Shown piece after piece: positions 11,547-20,180 of a stretch of DNA of 64,000 bases; the stretch's first letter is position 1, and the number at the start of each line of letters is the position of its first letter. The DNA is from Sphingomonas sp. 7/4-4 (GTDB lineage Bacteria; Pseudomonadota; Alphaproteobacteria; Sphingomonadales; Sphingomonadaceae): the NCBI RefSeq assembly GCF_027941955.1, contig NZ_CP115960.1, positions 3,364,501 through 3,428,500 on the forward strand, given 5' to 3'. The position numbers and the translations under genes are program-made. A model generated the notes under the pieces. That model saw only the letters and a list, made by a program, of their open reading frames with translations, did no database searches and had not been told where the DNA came from.

Positions 11547-12142
11547 TGCTCGCTTTGCTGCTCCTCCAGGCGGCGATTCCGCAGACGGCGTTGGATGCCG
11601 AGCGGGCGTTCAACGCTGCGGCGCAGGCCAAGGGGCAATGGACGGCCTTTCGCGAATTCATGACTGAGGACGCGGTGATTTTCATGCCGCAGCCGGTGCC
11701 GGCGAAGGAAGCGTTGCCCGAGAAGAACCCGCCGATCGCCGTGCAATGGTGGGCGGCCAAGAGCTTCGTCTCGTGCGATGGCAGTGTCGCCGTGAATACC
11801 GGGTCTTGGATGCGGCCCCGCGCCAACGGCTACTTCACCACCGTCTGGGTCCGCCAACCGGACGGCGCTTATAAATGGATCTATGACGGCGGCGACCAGC
11901 TCGCGGCACCGCGTTCGCTTCCCGAGAAGCCACAAGTGGTTCGCGCATCCTGCGGCGGGCATCCGGAAATCGACATGGGTGGCTGCCTGTCCGCCACTGA
12001 GATGGGCTGCTACGCGGCGGCCGACCAGTCGCTTCAAGCCCATTGGACCTGGGTCGCCGGCAGACGCTCCTTTTCGGTCGCGATCTGGACCGGCCGCGGC
12101 TGGAAAACGGTGCTCGAAGACGTAGTCGAGCGCGCCGGATGA
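11546..12142 (+). CDS. Hypothetical exported protein, NTF2/SnoaL-like
   Basis: A 198-residue product whose first residues ([16 protein letters not shown]) look like a signal peptide. The next part, AERAFNAAAQAKGQWTAFREF with TEDAVIFMPQPVPAKEAL, follows the pattern of DUF4440/SnoaL-like proteins (helix with AF, then a strand ending in F.P). The C-terminal half contains four cysteines (RASCGGH, GGCLSATEMGCYAA) not usual in that fold. I cannot assign a function. It is joined to folD and to the MarC gene by one-base and four-base overlaps, so it belongs to that operon. Confidence 0.65.
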   Translation: MLALLLLQAAIPQTALDAERAFNAAAQAKGQWTAFREFMTEDAVIFMPQPVPAKEALPEKNPPIAVQWWAAKSFVSCDGSVAVNTGSWMRPRANGYFTTVWVRQPDGAYKWIYDGGDQLAAPRSLPEKPQVVRASCGGHPEIDMGGCLSATEMGCYAAADQSLQAHWTWVAGRRSFSVAIWTGRGWKTVLEDVVERAG

Positions 12143-12780
12143 TCGAGCTTTTCCTCTCCGCCTTCGTCACTTTCTTCGTGGTGATCGATCCGCCCGGCTG
12201 TGCGCCGATCTTCGCCGGGCTCACCACCGGAGCGAGCGCGGTGCATCGCCGCGCGATGGCGATCCGCGCGGTGCTCGTCGCCTCGGCGATCTTGTTCGGC
12301 TTCGCATTGTTCGGCGAGGCACTGCTGCGCGCGCTCGGCATCAGCCTCAATGCCTTTCGCATCGCGGGCGGGATCATGCTGTTCCTGATCGCGCTCGAGA
12401 TGGTGTTCGAACGCCGCACCGAACGCCGCGAGGATCGCGCCGAGAAGGTCAAGGCCACCGAAGTCGCCGATATCTCGATCTTCCCGATGGCGATGCCGAT
12501 GATCGCGGGCCCCGGCTCGATCGCGTCGGTGATGCTGCTGATGTCGCAGAATGACGGGCTCGCGCGCTCCGCCGTGGTGCTCGCCGCAATGGCGTCGATC
12601 CTCGCGCTCACGCTCCTCGCTTTGCTGATCGCCGGGCCGATCATGCGGATCGTCGGCGCCAAGATCGAGGCGGTGGTGTCGCGGCTGCTCGGCGTGCTGC
12701 TCGCCGCGCTCGCCGCGCAGTTCGTGATCGACGGGCTCCGCGCCAGCTTCAGCGCCGGGGCGGCGCTTTCGGGGCACTGA
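12139..12780 (+). CDS. MarC family integral membrane protein
   Basis: A 213-residue inner-membrane protein with six predicted helices. The start ELFLSAFVTFFVVIDPPGCA holds the family motif DPPG near residue 17. Two conserved motifs, AFRIAGGIMLFLIALEM and PMAMPMIAGPGSIASVMLL, follow in order. MarC proteins have no proven function and, despite the name, are not needed for multidrug resistance in E. coli. ATG 12139 overlaps the previous stop. The 3' end overlaps the convergent membrane-protein gene by 32 bases. Confidence 0.9.
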   Translation: MIELFLSAFVTFFVVIDPPGCAPIFAGLTTGASAVHRRAMAIRAVLVASAILFGFALFGEALLRALGISLNAFRIAGGIMLFLIALEMVFERRTERREDRAEKVKATEVADISIFPMAMPMIAGPGSIASVMLLMSQNDGLARSAVVLAAMASILALTLLALLIAGPIMRIVGAKIEAVVSRLLGVLLAALAAQFVIDGLRASFSAGAALSGH

Positions 12781-14595
12781 CCGGCACATCCGGCAGATCG
12801 TAGCGAATCCGCCATAGCCGGAACGGCGACTTTGCCGGCAGCGCCACCGGTTCCAGCCAGTTCGGCACCTGCCCGCGATGCAATTGGCCGTAAAAGCCGT
12901 TGGGGCTGCGCGAGCGATAGACCGTGGTCTCGGCCATATCGGGGCAGATCAGCAGATACTGTGCCTTGTGCCGCGCCGCGATCGGCCTGAAGCCGCTGGC
13001 CGGGCCGGTGAAGGCGTGGTGCACGTCGAGGATCGCATTGCCGTTGCGGTGATACGGGCCGGCGACGCCGTCATGGTGCGTGATCGTGATCAGCCGCGGT
13101 CCCATGTCGACATGGCTGAAGAGGATCGCCTTCGGGATCGCATTGAGCTGCCGCAGCGAGGTCATCCGCGCGCAGGCGGCATTGGCCTGCGCCACCCGGT
13201 CGGGGCCGCTTTTGCCGCCCTTGTTGTCCGCAGGCAGCCAGGGCAGGACCAAGCCGGCGAACAGCCCCGAGACGATCAGGAACGCCAGCACCGAGCCGAA
13301 CACGCGGACCAGCATCGACGAGCGGCCGAGGAACCACGGCACCACCAGCCAGGCCAGCGCCGTCGCGCCGGGCACGCTCAGCATCTGCGCGGCGGGGCCG
13401 GCGCGGATCTGCCAGAGCAGCATTGCCGCCGCGAACGCCGTGAACAACGCGATCGCCGCCCACGCCACCGCCGCCTCGCTGCGCCGCGCGCGCCATGTCG
13501 CGACCAATGCGCCGATGATGCCGATCACCGGCAACGCGGCGATCGGAAAGCCGGTCTTGAACGAATGCTGGTAGATCGGCCGTGCCTCGCGGACATTGTT
13601 GAGCCAGGTCCGCGCCAGTTCGTCCGAGACCTGCTCGGGCCGTCCCAGGCATTGTGGGAACAGCAATATGAACCCCGCGACGATCACGCCGCCGGCCGCT
13701 GCGGCGAGCGCGAGCCGCAGCCAGCGATTCTCCGGATTGAGCAGCGCCAGCGCGAACAGCAGGGTTCCCGCAGCCACCATCACGCTCAGCCAAACCGGCG
13801 TCAGCGCGTCGCAGCGCAGCACCTGATTGGCGTTCGATGCGAACAAGGCGAAGCCCAGCCCGGACCCGCCCGCGAGGCTCAGTCCATAGACCTGCATCCG
13901 CCGCGCATCGCCCGAATCCCATACCCAGCGTAAGCCGATGATCGCTCCCGCCATCGCGCAATAAGGCAGCATCTCCAGCCCGATCGTCAGCGACAGCGCG
14001 CTCGACAGTCCGACGGTGGCGCCGCCCGCGCGCGGCGCGTATCGGCCAGGCCCGCCACGGTCAGCGCAAGGCAGGCGAGCTGCCAGCCATGATGGTCGAT
14101 GCGCATCGGCGCATACATCAGGATCGTCGAGGTGCAGCCCATCAGGATGATCAGCGCGAGCAGCCAGGCCTGCGGCGCGACGAGCCGGCGGGCAATGAGG
14201 CTGAGCCCGGTCATCGTAATCACCAGCGGGAGCAGCGGTGCCAGCCCGCAAGCCCATTTCTCCGCCGCGGCCACGCCCATGAAGGGCTCGAGCAGCAGGA
14301 TCAGTCCCGCGATCGGCAGATCGACGATGCGCGACCAGTGGATGTCGAACCCGCCCAGCGCCGGATCGAGGCGATATTGTCGCAGATCGTACCAGCCCTG
14401 GCCCGCCAGCCATGCGCGGACCTGCATCAGCCGCATATTGTCGTCGGTGTCGCCGAGCACGAGCCAATGGATGTTGCCCTGCCGCTGCCACAGGAACCAG
14501 GCGACCACGCCCAGCCAGAAGACGAGCATCCCCGCCAGCCAGCGCCGGTCCAGTTCCTCTTTCAGGCGCAGCCCGCTTATCTCGCTCAGCTTCAA
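12749..14595 (-). CDS. GT-C-like integral membrane glycosyltransferase, apparent -1 frameshift
   Basis: Probably moves a lipid-linked sugar onto an envelope glycan. The start at TTG 14595 is supported by GAGGGAAG upstream. After a first helix (MLVFWLGVVAWFLW) comes LVLGDTDDNMRLMQVRAWL, an acidic first periplasmic loop typical of GT-C enzymes, then about ten more helices and a soluble C-terminal tail. The frame breaks at the short run 14025-14027 within ADTRRAR/GGATVGL. One added base restores 615 residues. The next genes are GtrA and a methyltransferase on the opposite strand, a set that suits lipid-linked sugar flipping and transfer. The specific sugar is unknown. Confidence 0.7.
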
Positions 14596-14689
14596 AATCG
14601 CTTCCCTCGCTCCACGCTCCGCATTAGGGCGGCGCCTTGCGCAAGGGCAAGCTAGACTAGTGACGGCATTCCTGCACCGACTGGAATCC

Positions 14690-15088
14690 ATGATGGCGAG
14701 CGGGCTGCTCGGCCAGCTGATCCGCTTTGGCATCAGCGGCGGGATCGCCACGGCGGTCTATGCAATCGTCTATTCGCCTCTCGCAAAATACGAGATCACG
14801 ACGCCGTCGGTCGCGAACCTCGTCGGCTATTTCTTCGCGATGATCACCGGCTATTTCCTCCACAGCCGCTGGAGCTTCCGCGGCCACGGCGAGCGTGGCA
14901 ATGTCGCCAAGACGGGCGGCCGCTTCTTCGCGGTCAGCCTCGTGAGCCTCGGCCTCAATAGCCTGTTCGTATGGGTGCTCACCGAGGATTCGATGCTCAA
15001 CGGTGCCTGGTGGTGGCCGCTGATTCCGATCCTGTTCGTCACACCGCTCGTCACTTTCGCGCTCAATCGCATCTGGGTATTCGGCTAG
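14690..15088 (+). CDS. GtrA family membrane protein
   Basis: A 132-residue protein with four transmembrane helices. It contains the GtrA patterns LIRFGISGGIATAVYAIVY, NLVGYFFAMITGYFLHSRWSF (split here as NLVGYFFAMITGYFLHSR) and the closing FALNRIWVFG. GtrA-like proteins are thought to flip undecaprenyl-linked sugars across the inner membrane. The start could be ATG 14690 or 14693, or GTG 14660. The GT-C-like gene reads the other way next to it, and the methyltransferase gene begins one base after its stop. Confidence 0.88.
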   Translation: MMASGLLGQLIRFGISGGIATAVYAIVYSPLAKYEITTPSVANLVGYFFAMITGYFLHSRWSFRGHGERGNVAKTGGRFFAVSLVSLGLNSLFVWVLTEDSMLNGAWWWPLIPILFVTPLVTFALNRIWVFG

Positions 15089-15089
15089 A

Positions 15090-15821
15090 ATGGATCGCAT
15101 CGTCTACGAACGCATGGCCGCGCACGACACCACGCATTGGTGGTACCGCGCACGCCGCGATATCCTCGCCGATTACCTGATCCGCTGGGGCGGCCTGCCC
15201 AAGGATGCGTGCATCCTCGAGATCGGCTGCGGCACCGGACACAATCTGCCGATGCTCGCCCAATTCGGCGAGATCGACGCGATCGAGATCGACGAGACCG
15301 CGGGCGCCAAGGCCAGCGAGCGCCTCGGCAAGCCGGTCGGCACCTCGCCGCTTCCCGAACTGGTGGGCGTCGAACCCGGCAGCTACGATCTGGTCGCGGT
15401 GCTCGACGTGATCGAGCATGTCGAGGACGATGTCGCCGCGCTGAAAGCGATTGCGGCGGCGCTCAAGCCCGGCGGCAAGATCCTGATCACCGTGCCCGCG
15501 CATCAATGGATGTGGAGCGCGCACGACGTGGTCAACCATCACAAGCGCCGCTATTCGAAGGCGGGCTTCGAGGCGCTGCTCGCCAAAGCGGGGCTGCAGG
15601 GCCGCAAGCTCGGTTATTTCAATTCGCTGCTCTTCCCGGTCGCGGTCGCGGCGCGCTTCGCCGGCAAGCTGATGGGCAAGGACGACAGCGACGATTCGCC
15701 CCCGCCCAAGCCGCTCAACACGTTGTTCGAAGGCATTTTCCGGCTCGAACGCCACATGGTCGGCCGCGTGCCGCTGCCGCCCGGCCTCTCGCTGATCGCG
15801 CTGGCTTCGGTGAAAGCGTAA
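15090..15821 (+). CDS. Class I SAM-dependent methyltransferase
   Basis: A 243-residue soluble methyltransferase. The SAM-binding motif I is ILEIGCGTGHNLPML (about 40-54), followed by the acidic ribose-binding IDAIEID, motif II YDLVAVLDVIEHVEDD and motif III LKPGGKILITVPAHQWMWS. The N-terminal HWWYRARRDIL is seen in methyltransferases that sit in polysaccharide clusters. It starts one base after the GtrA stop, so the pair is co-transcribed. The substrate is not evident; a sugar or lipid-linked glycan is likely from context. A palindromic repeat follows the stop. Confidence 0.88.
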   Translation: MDRIVYERMAAHDTTHWWYRARRDILADYLIRWGGLPKDACILEIGCGTGHNLPMLAQFGEIDAIEIDETAGAKASERLGKPVGTSPLPELVGVEPGSYDLVAVLDVIEHVEDDVAALKAIAAALKPGGKILITVPAHQWMWSAHDVVNHHKRRYSKAGFEALLAKAGLQGRKLGYFNSLLFPVAVAARFAGKLMGKDDSDDSPPPKPLNTLFEGIFRLERHMVGRVPLPPGLSLIALASVKA

Positions 15822-15822
15822 T

Positions 15823-15858
15823 CGTCACCCCGGCGAAAGCCGGGGCCCAGGCTTCGTG
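15823..15858. repeat. Palindromic intergenic repeat (REP-like hairpin)
   Basis: CCCCGGC (15828-15834) and GCCGGGG (15839-15845) close on a GAAA tetraloop, inside a wider GTCAC...GTGAC imperfect pair. The core CACCCCGGCGAAAGCCGGGG is of a type common between genes in sphingomonads. It could end the upstream transcript, though no T-run follows. Confidence 0.7.
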
Positions 15859-15927
15859 ACGCAACTGAAACCATTGAACCCGCAAGGCCCGCACCGGTTT
15901 CCGCATCGCCGCTGGCCGGCGTTTTTC

Positions 15928-15956
15928 TTGACAATCCGCAGGGCCATGCCTAAGTG
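15928..15956 (+). promoter_or_regulatory. Probable promoter of rpoZ
   Basis: TTGACA (15928-15933) and TAAGTG (15951-15956) are separated by 17 bases, 41 bases upstream of the rpoZ start. The -35 is perfect and the -10 is fair. Confidence 0.6.
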
Positions 15957-15996
15957 CCGCCCCTCTCCCGGACACCATTATCCAAGGAAAGCGTAG

Positions 15997-16341
15997 ATGG
16001 CGCGCGTCACAGTCGAGGATTGCGTCGACAAGGTCTCGAACCGGTTCGATCTGGTTCTGTTTGCGGCGCAGCGCGCCCGGCAGATCTCGGGTGGCGCCGA
16101 GCTGACCATCGATCGCGATCGTGACAAGAACCCGGTCGTCGCGCTGCGCGAGATCGCAGAAGAGACGGTTCGCCCGAATCATCTCGAGGAAGCGGTGGTC
16201 ACCAGCCTTCAGCGCGTCCAGATCGACGACGAGGAAGCGCCCGACGAGGTCGGCTCGCTGGCGCAGTCGGCCGAGGCGCTTCGCCTCACTGCGGCCGCCC
16301 CGCCCCGCAACCAGAATCTGGGCAGCGACTACGAAGGCTGA
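15997..16341 (+). CDS. rpoZ: RNA polymerase omega subunit
   Basis: Small subunit that helps assemble and stabilise RNA polymerase through the beta-prime subunit. The 114-residue protein has the N-terminal [20 protein letters not shown] and [11 protein letters not shown], then [14 protein letters not shown], all diagnostic. The C-terminal 50 residues form an acidic, low-complexity tail as in other alphaproteobacteria. AAGGAAA lies 7 bases before ATG 15997. It has its own promoter and ends at a strong bidirectional terminator, so it appears monocistronic here, without spoT directly behind it. Confidence 0.96.
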   Translation: MARVTVEDCVDKVSNRFDLVLFAAQRARQISGGAELTIDRDRDKNPVVALREIAEETVRPNHLEEAVVTSLQRVQIDDEEAPDEVGSLAQSAEALRLTAAAPPRNQNLGSDYEG

Positions 16342-16363
16342 TCTTCGTAGCGTGAGAAATTCG

Positions 16364-16394
16364 AAACGGCCCCGGAGCGATCCGGGGCCGTTTT
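16364..16394. terminator. Bidirectional intrinsic terminator between rpoZ and rlmE
   Basis: AAACGGCCCCGGA (16364-16376) and TCCGGGGCCGTTT (16381-16393) form a perfect 13-base-pair stem on a GCGA tetraloop, with T-runs on both strands. It sits exactly between the convergent rpoZ and rlmE genes. Confidence 0.95.
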
Positions 16395-17075
16395 CTATTC
16401 GGGCGCCTCTTCCGCGCGACCCTTGAAGCCCTGCGCGACCACGAACCATTCGACCGAGCCCTTGCGGCTGGCCGGCGGCTTGGCATGCTTCACGGTGGCG
16501 AAGTTGCGCTTCATTTCGGCGACCAGCGCCGAATCGGCGCCGCCGGCGAACACCTTGGCGACGAAATCGCCGCCCGGTTCGAGCGTGCGTATCGCGAAGT
16601 CGAGCGCGGCCTCGACCAGCCCCAAAGTCCGCAGCGCGTCGGTCTGGGGATGGCCCACGGTATTGGCGGCCATATCCGAGAGGATCAGGTCGGGCGCCCC
16701 GCCAAGCTCCTCTATCAGCCGGTCGGGCGCGGCATCGTCCATGAAGTCCATCTGCAGGATCGTCGCGCCGTCGATTGGATCGACGGGCAGCAGATCGATC
16801 CCCACCACCGCGGCCTTGGGCAGCCGCTTGCGCACTAGCTGCGTCCAGCCGCCCGGCGCGATGCCGAGGTCGACGACGCGCTTCGATCCTTTCAGGAAGT
16901 CGAACTTCTCGTCGAGCTCGAGCAATTTGTAGACCGCGCGGCTGCGATAGCCCTCCGCCTTGGCGCGCTTCACATAAGGATCGTTGAGCTGGCGTTCGAG
17001 CCAGCGATTCGATTGCGGGGTGCGGCCCCGGGACGTCTTCACGCGCGTATGGCCGCGCCCGCCGCCGCGGCTCAT
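16395..17075 (-). CDS. rlmE: 23S rRNA (uridine-2'-O)-methyltransferase
   Basis: Methylates the ribose of U2552 in the A-loop of 23S rRNA. The 226-residue protein contains [16 protein letters not shown] with the catalytic Lys, the SAM site [13 protein letters not shown] (about 66-78), the catalytic Asp region [12 protein letters not shown], and the C-terminal [19 protein letters not shown] with the last catalytic Lys and Glu. The glycine-rich start ([12 protein letters not shown]) is normal for sphingomonads. The ppx/gppA gene ends 25 bases upstream on the same strand, so the two are probably one operon. Confidence 0.95.
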   Translation of the reverse strand: MSRGGGRGHTRVKTSRGRTPQSNRWLERQLNDPYVKRAKAEGYRSRAVYKLLELDEKFDFLKGSKRVVDLGIAPGGWTQLVRKRLPKAAVVGIDLLPVDPIDGATILQMDFMDDAAPDRLIEELGGAPDLILSDMAANTVGHPQTDALRTLGLVEAALDFAIRTLEPGGDFVAKVFAGGADSALVAEMKRNFATVKHAKPPASRKGSVEWFVVAQGFKGRAEEAPE

Positions 17076-17100
17076 AACCGGTCTCCGTTCATCAGGCGCC

Positions 17101-18135
17101 TCAGGATTCCTCGCGGATGCCGCGATCGGCGATGCCTAGGCGCTCGGCAGGCCACAGGTCCATGATCGTCTCGAGGATCGCACAGCCCGCCACCACCAGA
17201 TCGGCGCGCTCGCCGCCGATGCACGGCACCTGCGAACGCTCGGCCATGCTCATCCCGGCGATCCGCTGGCTGACTTCGCGCATCGCCGCCGAGGGCACGA
17301 TGAGCCCGTCGACGACCGAGCGGTCATAGGCGGGCAGCCCCAGATGGACGCTCGCCAGTGTGGTCACCGTGCCCGAGGTGCCCAGCAGCCGCGGCGTGCC
17401 TTTCGGGGTTCTAAGGCGTGCGACGAAGGGCGCGAAGCTCTCCCGCACCCGGTCGCGCATCTCGGCGTAGAGCGCCGCGCCGCGCTCGGCGCCGTCGATC
17501 AGACCCACCGCCTCGGTCAGCGAGACGACACCCCATGGCGCGCTGTGCCAGTCGAGGATACGCGGCACCTCGGCACGCGAATCGACCAGCACCAGCTCGG
17601 TCGATCCGCCGCCGATGTCGAATACCAAAGCGGGGCCGTCGCCGGGCTCGAGCAGCGCATGGCAGCCCAATACGGCGAGTCGGGCCTCTTCCTCGGCAGT
17701 GATGATGTCGAGCGCGATCCCGGTCTCGTGATAGACGCGTTCGATGAACTCGGACCCGTTCGACGCCTGACGGCACGCTTCGGTCGCCACCGAGCGGGCG
17801 AGGGCGACGTTGCGGCGCTTGAGCTTGTCCGCGCAGATCCGCAGCGCCGCGATGGTGCGCTCGATCGCGGCATCGGAAAGCTTGCCCGTGGTCGCAAGCC
17901 CTTCGCCCAGCCGGACGATTCGCGAAAAGGCGTCGATCACGGTGAAGCCCGCGCCCTGCGGCCGTGCGATCAGCAGCCGGCAATTGTTGGTGCCCAGGTC
18001 CAAAGCTGCGAAATGGCGCGATTCGGGCCAGCGTGCGCGCAGCGGCCGCTCGGGCGGTGCTTTGGGTATCGGTCGGGCGGAACTGCCGCTCCGGCCACGG
18101 GGCACTCTGGCTGGGCCATCCCCCATCGGGTTCAC
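17101..18135 (-). CDS. Exopolyphosphatase / guanosine pentaphosphate phosphatase family protein
   Basis: Hydrolyses inorganic polyphosphate or pppGpp. The 344-residue protein has [16 protein letters not shown] (phosphate loop 1, about 41-56), [22 protein letters not shown], the key [15 protein letters not shown] (about 169-183), and [15 protein letters not shown]. The C-terminal HD-type domain of long Ppx enzymes is missing, so this is the short alphaproteobacterial form. The GTG start at 18135 is used; ATG 18126 is an equally good alternative. It lies upstream of rlmE. Confidence 0.9.
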   Translation of the reverse strand: MNPMGDGPARVPRGRSGSSARPIPKAPPERPLRARWPESRHFAALDLGTNNCRLLIARPQGAGFTVIDAFSRIVRLGEGLATTGKLSDAAIERTIAALRICADKLKRRNVALARSVATEACRQASNGSEFIERVYHETGIALDIITAEEEARLAVLGCHALLEPGDGPALVFDIGGGSTELVLVDSRAEVPRILDWHSAPWGVVSLTEAVGLIDGAERGAALYAEMRDRVRESFAPFVARLRTPKGTPRLLGTSGTVTTLASVHLGLPAYDRSVVDGLIVPSAAMREVSQRIAGMSMAERSQVPCIGGERADLVVAGCAILETIMDLWPAERLGIADRGIREES

Positions 18136-18238
18136 TCGCTTATGTTCTGTTCCGTCTCGGCCATGGTAGCCGTCCGGTGCTTGGGAGCGAGGCTAGCGCA
18201 GCGGGACCGACGGGGCAAGGCGCGCCGCCAGAGCGGCG

Positions 18239-18267
18239 TTGACAGCACTGAAACCCCGCCGTATCTG
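18239..18267 (+). promoter_or_regulatory. Promoter of tRNA-Gln
   Basis: A consensus TTGACA (18239-18244) is followed after exactly 17 bases by TATCTG (18262-18267). Transcription would start only a few bases before the mature tRNA 5' end at 18279. Confidence 0.75.
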
Positions 18268-18278
18268 GCCGGCCCTGT

Positions 18279-18352
18279 TGCCCCGTCGTCTAAAGGTAAG
18301 ACTACGGACTCTGACTCCGTCAATTGAGGTTCGAATCCTCACGGGGCATCCA
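18279..18352 (+). tRNA. tRNA-Gln (anticodon CTG)
   Basis: The 74-base sequence folds into a complete cloverleaf. Acceptor arms TGCCCCG and CGGGGCA pair, the anticodon stem ACGGA/TCCGT carries loop CTCTGAC with anticodon CTG (reads CAG), and the T arm contains GGTTCGAATCC. CCA is encoded (18350-18352). Confidence 0.96.
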
Positions 18353-18499
18353 GGTTTCTCGTAAATCAGTCAGTTGGAAGATCGCGGTTTCGCCCAGAGG
18401 CTGGGATCGGGCGCGAGCTCGCGTCCGGCGGTGGGAGCCTCACTCAACTCCGACACATTCTATGTTTCTTCGGCCAATGGGCTATGACCGGCGCAACCG

Positions 18500-19069
18500 A
18501 TGGCGTCCCACATCGCTCTTCTTCACAGCATCACGATCGGCGGGGGCCGTCGGCTCGTCATGGCCGATTGGCGTGCCATGATGGAGACGCTCGGCCTGGA
18601 ACGACCCCAGACACTGGTCTCGACCGGCAACGCGTTGTTCGAAAGCGAGCCTGCGGCGATCGGGCAACTCGAGCGCAGGCTCGAGACCGCCTTCGAGCAG
18701 TGCTTCGGTCGACATGTCGACACCATCGTCAAGACCGCGGCGCATTGGCGAAGGCTGGCGGCCAGCAATCCGTTCCCTGACGAAGCGGAGCGCGACGGCA
18801 CGCGTGTCGCGGTGCGTGTCATGCGCAAACCGCTCGACGGGGCCGCGATCGAAGCGCTGATGCATTATGCCACGCAAGGCGAGCGGCTGAGGCTCGCCGA
18901 AGGCCATCTGTGGGCTCACTTCGAAAAGGACCCGGTTCGCTCGCGATTGGTGCCCCAGCTGACGACCCGGCGCCTCGGCGTGGGCACGGTCCGGAACTGG
19001 AATACCGTCCGCCGCCTGGACGACATGATCGCAGGGCGACGCCATCCTGATCGCGCGGCAGGTGCTTGA
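18500..19069 (+). CDS. DUF1697 domain-containing protein
   Basis: A 189-residue cytoplasmic protein. The DUF1697 pattern is visible: an N-terminal strand IALLHSITIGGGRRLVMADW, LVSTGNALFES (the usual SGNVxF motif), FPDEAERDGTRVAVR, and the closing GTVRNWNTVRRLDDM (the family has TxRNWNTV). The function of this family is not known. It stands alone after the tRNA, and no clear ribosome site is present before ATG 18500. The region 18353-18499 holds nothing that I can identify. Confidence 0.85.
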   Translation: MASHIALLHSITIGGGRRLVMADWRAMMETLGLERPQTLVSTGNALFESEPAAIGQLERRLETAFEQCFGRHVDTIVKTAAHWRRLAASNPFPDEAERDGTRVAVRVMRKPLDGAAIEALMHYATQGERLRLAEGHLWAHFEKDPVRSRLVPQLTTRRLGVGTVRNWNTVRRLDDMIAGRRHPDRAAGA

Positions 19070-19096
19070 CTGCATGCCGACCTGATGTGATCGTAT

Positions 19097-19107
19097 TAGT
19101 CAGACAT
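19097..19107 (+). promoter_or_regulatory. Putative operator TAGTCAGACAT upstream of the GH43 gene
   Basis: The 11-base sequence TAGTCAGACAT is found again, identical, on the minus strand upstream of the TonB receptor gene (23041-23051). Its core GTCAGAC fits the GT-N3-AC half-palindrome bound by FadR-type GntR regulators. It lies about 22 bases before the likely start of the enzyme gene. No regulator gene is in the locus. Confidence 0.5.
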
Positions 19108-19128
19108 TTAAAAGCGACAGAAGCCGCT

Positions 19129-20087
19129 ATGGGAGAAGATCGATAAAAAGCCTTGTGAGCCTGTCTTGCGCGCTGGCGCTCCTCGCGCCTCTGGCGGCTG
19201 CGGCGCAAACGCCGATCGCTTCCCGCTTCAGCGCCGATCCGTCGCCGCACTTCTTTGCGGGGCAGTTCTATGTCTACGCGACCGACGATGCCTCCAACTC
19301 CGGCAAATATTGGGATTCCACGGCGTGGCGGCTCTACGCCTCCACGGACTTGCGGACCTGGGTGGACAAGGGCGCGCCGCTGGACGTCACTGTGTTCAAA
19401 TGGGCAAAGCCGGACGCCAAAGCCTGGGCGCCCGAAGTCGCTTTTCGTCGCGGCAAATACTTCTTCTATGCGCCGATCGGCGGAGACAAGATCGGCGTCG
19501 CTGTCGCCGATCGGCCCGAAGGGCCGTTCCGCGACGCCCGAACCGATGCGCTGATCGACAAGGCGCGCGATCCGAATGCGGGCGACGAACCCATCGATCC
19601 TGCCGTGTTCGTCGACAAGGATGGGCAGGCCTATCTGCTGTTCGGCACGCGCGTGCCGAAGATAGCCAAGCTGCGATCCGATATGGTCACGCTGGCGGGG
19701 CCGATCCGGAACCTGACCGTCAACGGGTTTCCCCATGACGACCCGAAGAAGACGTATGGCGAGGCACCGTTCCTGCATCAGCATGGCGGCCTCTATTATT
19801 TCAGCTTCTCGACGGGCTGGCCCGGCCAGATCGTATATGGCACCGCGGCGACCCCGCTTGGTCCGTACCAGTATCGCGGCGTCATACTGGACTATCTGCC
19901 GATTTCGACGAACCATCAGGCCGTGCTGGAGCATGCGGGCAAGTCGTGGCTGTTCTACCATGACAATCTGCTTCCCGGCGGCGGCAGTCACCGGCGATCG
20001 ATCACCTTCGCGCCGCTGCGCTACAACCGCGACGGCACCATACAGACAGTGAAGCGCCGGTCCGCCGAGGCAGCGCGGGGCGATTAG
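19129..20087 (+). CDS. Glycoside hydrolase family 43 protein, exported
   Basis: Likely removes arabinose or xylose units from plant glycans in the periplasm. The five-bladed propeller landmarks are present: SADPSPHFFAGQFYVYAT (catalytic base Asp), WAPEVAFRRGKYFFYAPIG, EPIDPAVFVDKDGQAYLLFG (pKa-modulating Asp) and KKTYGEAPFLHQHGG (general acid Glu). The only start in the uninterrupted frame is GTG 19155, which cuts the signal peptide. If the G-run at 19131-19133 lost one base, ATG 19129 gives GRRSIKSLVSLSCALALLAP ending in AAAAQ, a perfect leader, and a 319-residue protein. The convergent TonB receptor shares its upstream motif. Exact linkage specificity is not evident. Confidence 0.88.
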
Positions 20088-20180
20088 GAGAGCCATGAAC
20101 GTGCGGACCGGCGGTTCGGCCCCGCCTATCAGATGAGCCACTTCTATCGGACGGGTGTCGCCGACGTGAAGGAACGACGA
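20088..20180 (+). other. Gap with an unrecognised short coding-like fragment
   Basis: Between the GH43 and receptor genes, one frame reads RADRRFGPAYQMSHFYRTG followed by VADVKE, which looks protein-like but has no start of its own and matches nothing I know. It may be the end of a gene lost by deletion, or chance. Confidence 0.2.

Noticed and set aside
18324..18581. Open frame beginning inside the tRNA-Gln gene
   Set aside because: It overlaps the mature tRNA and lacks a ribosome site; the product looks random.
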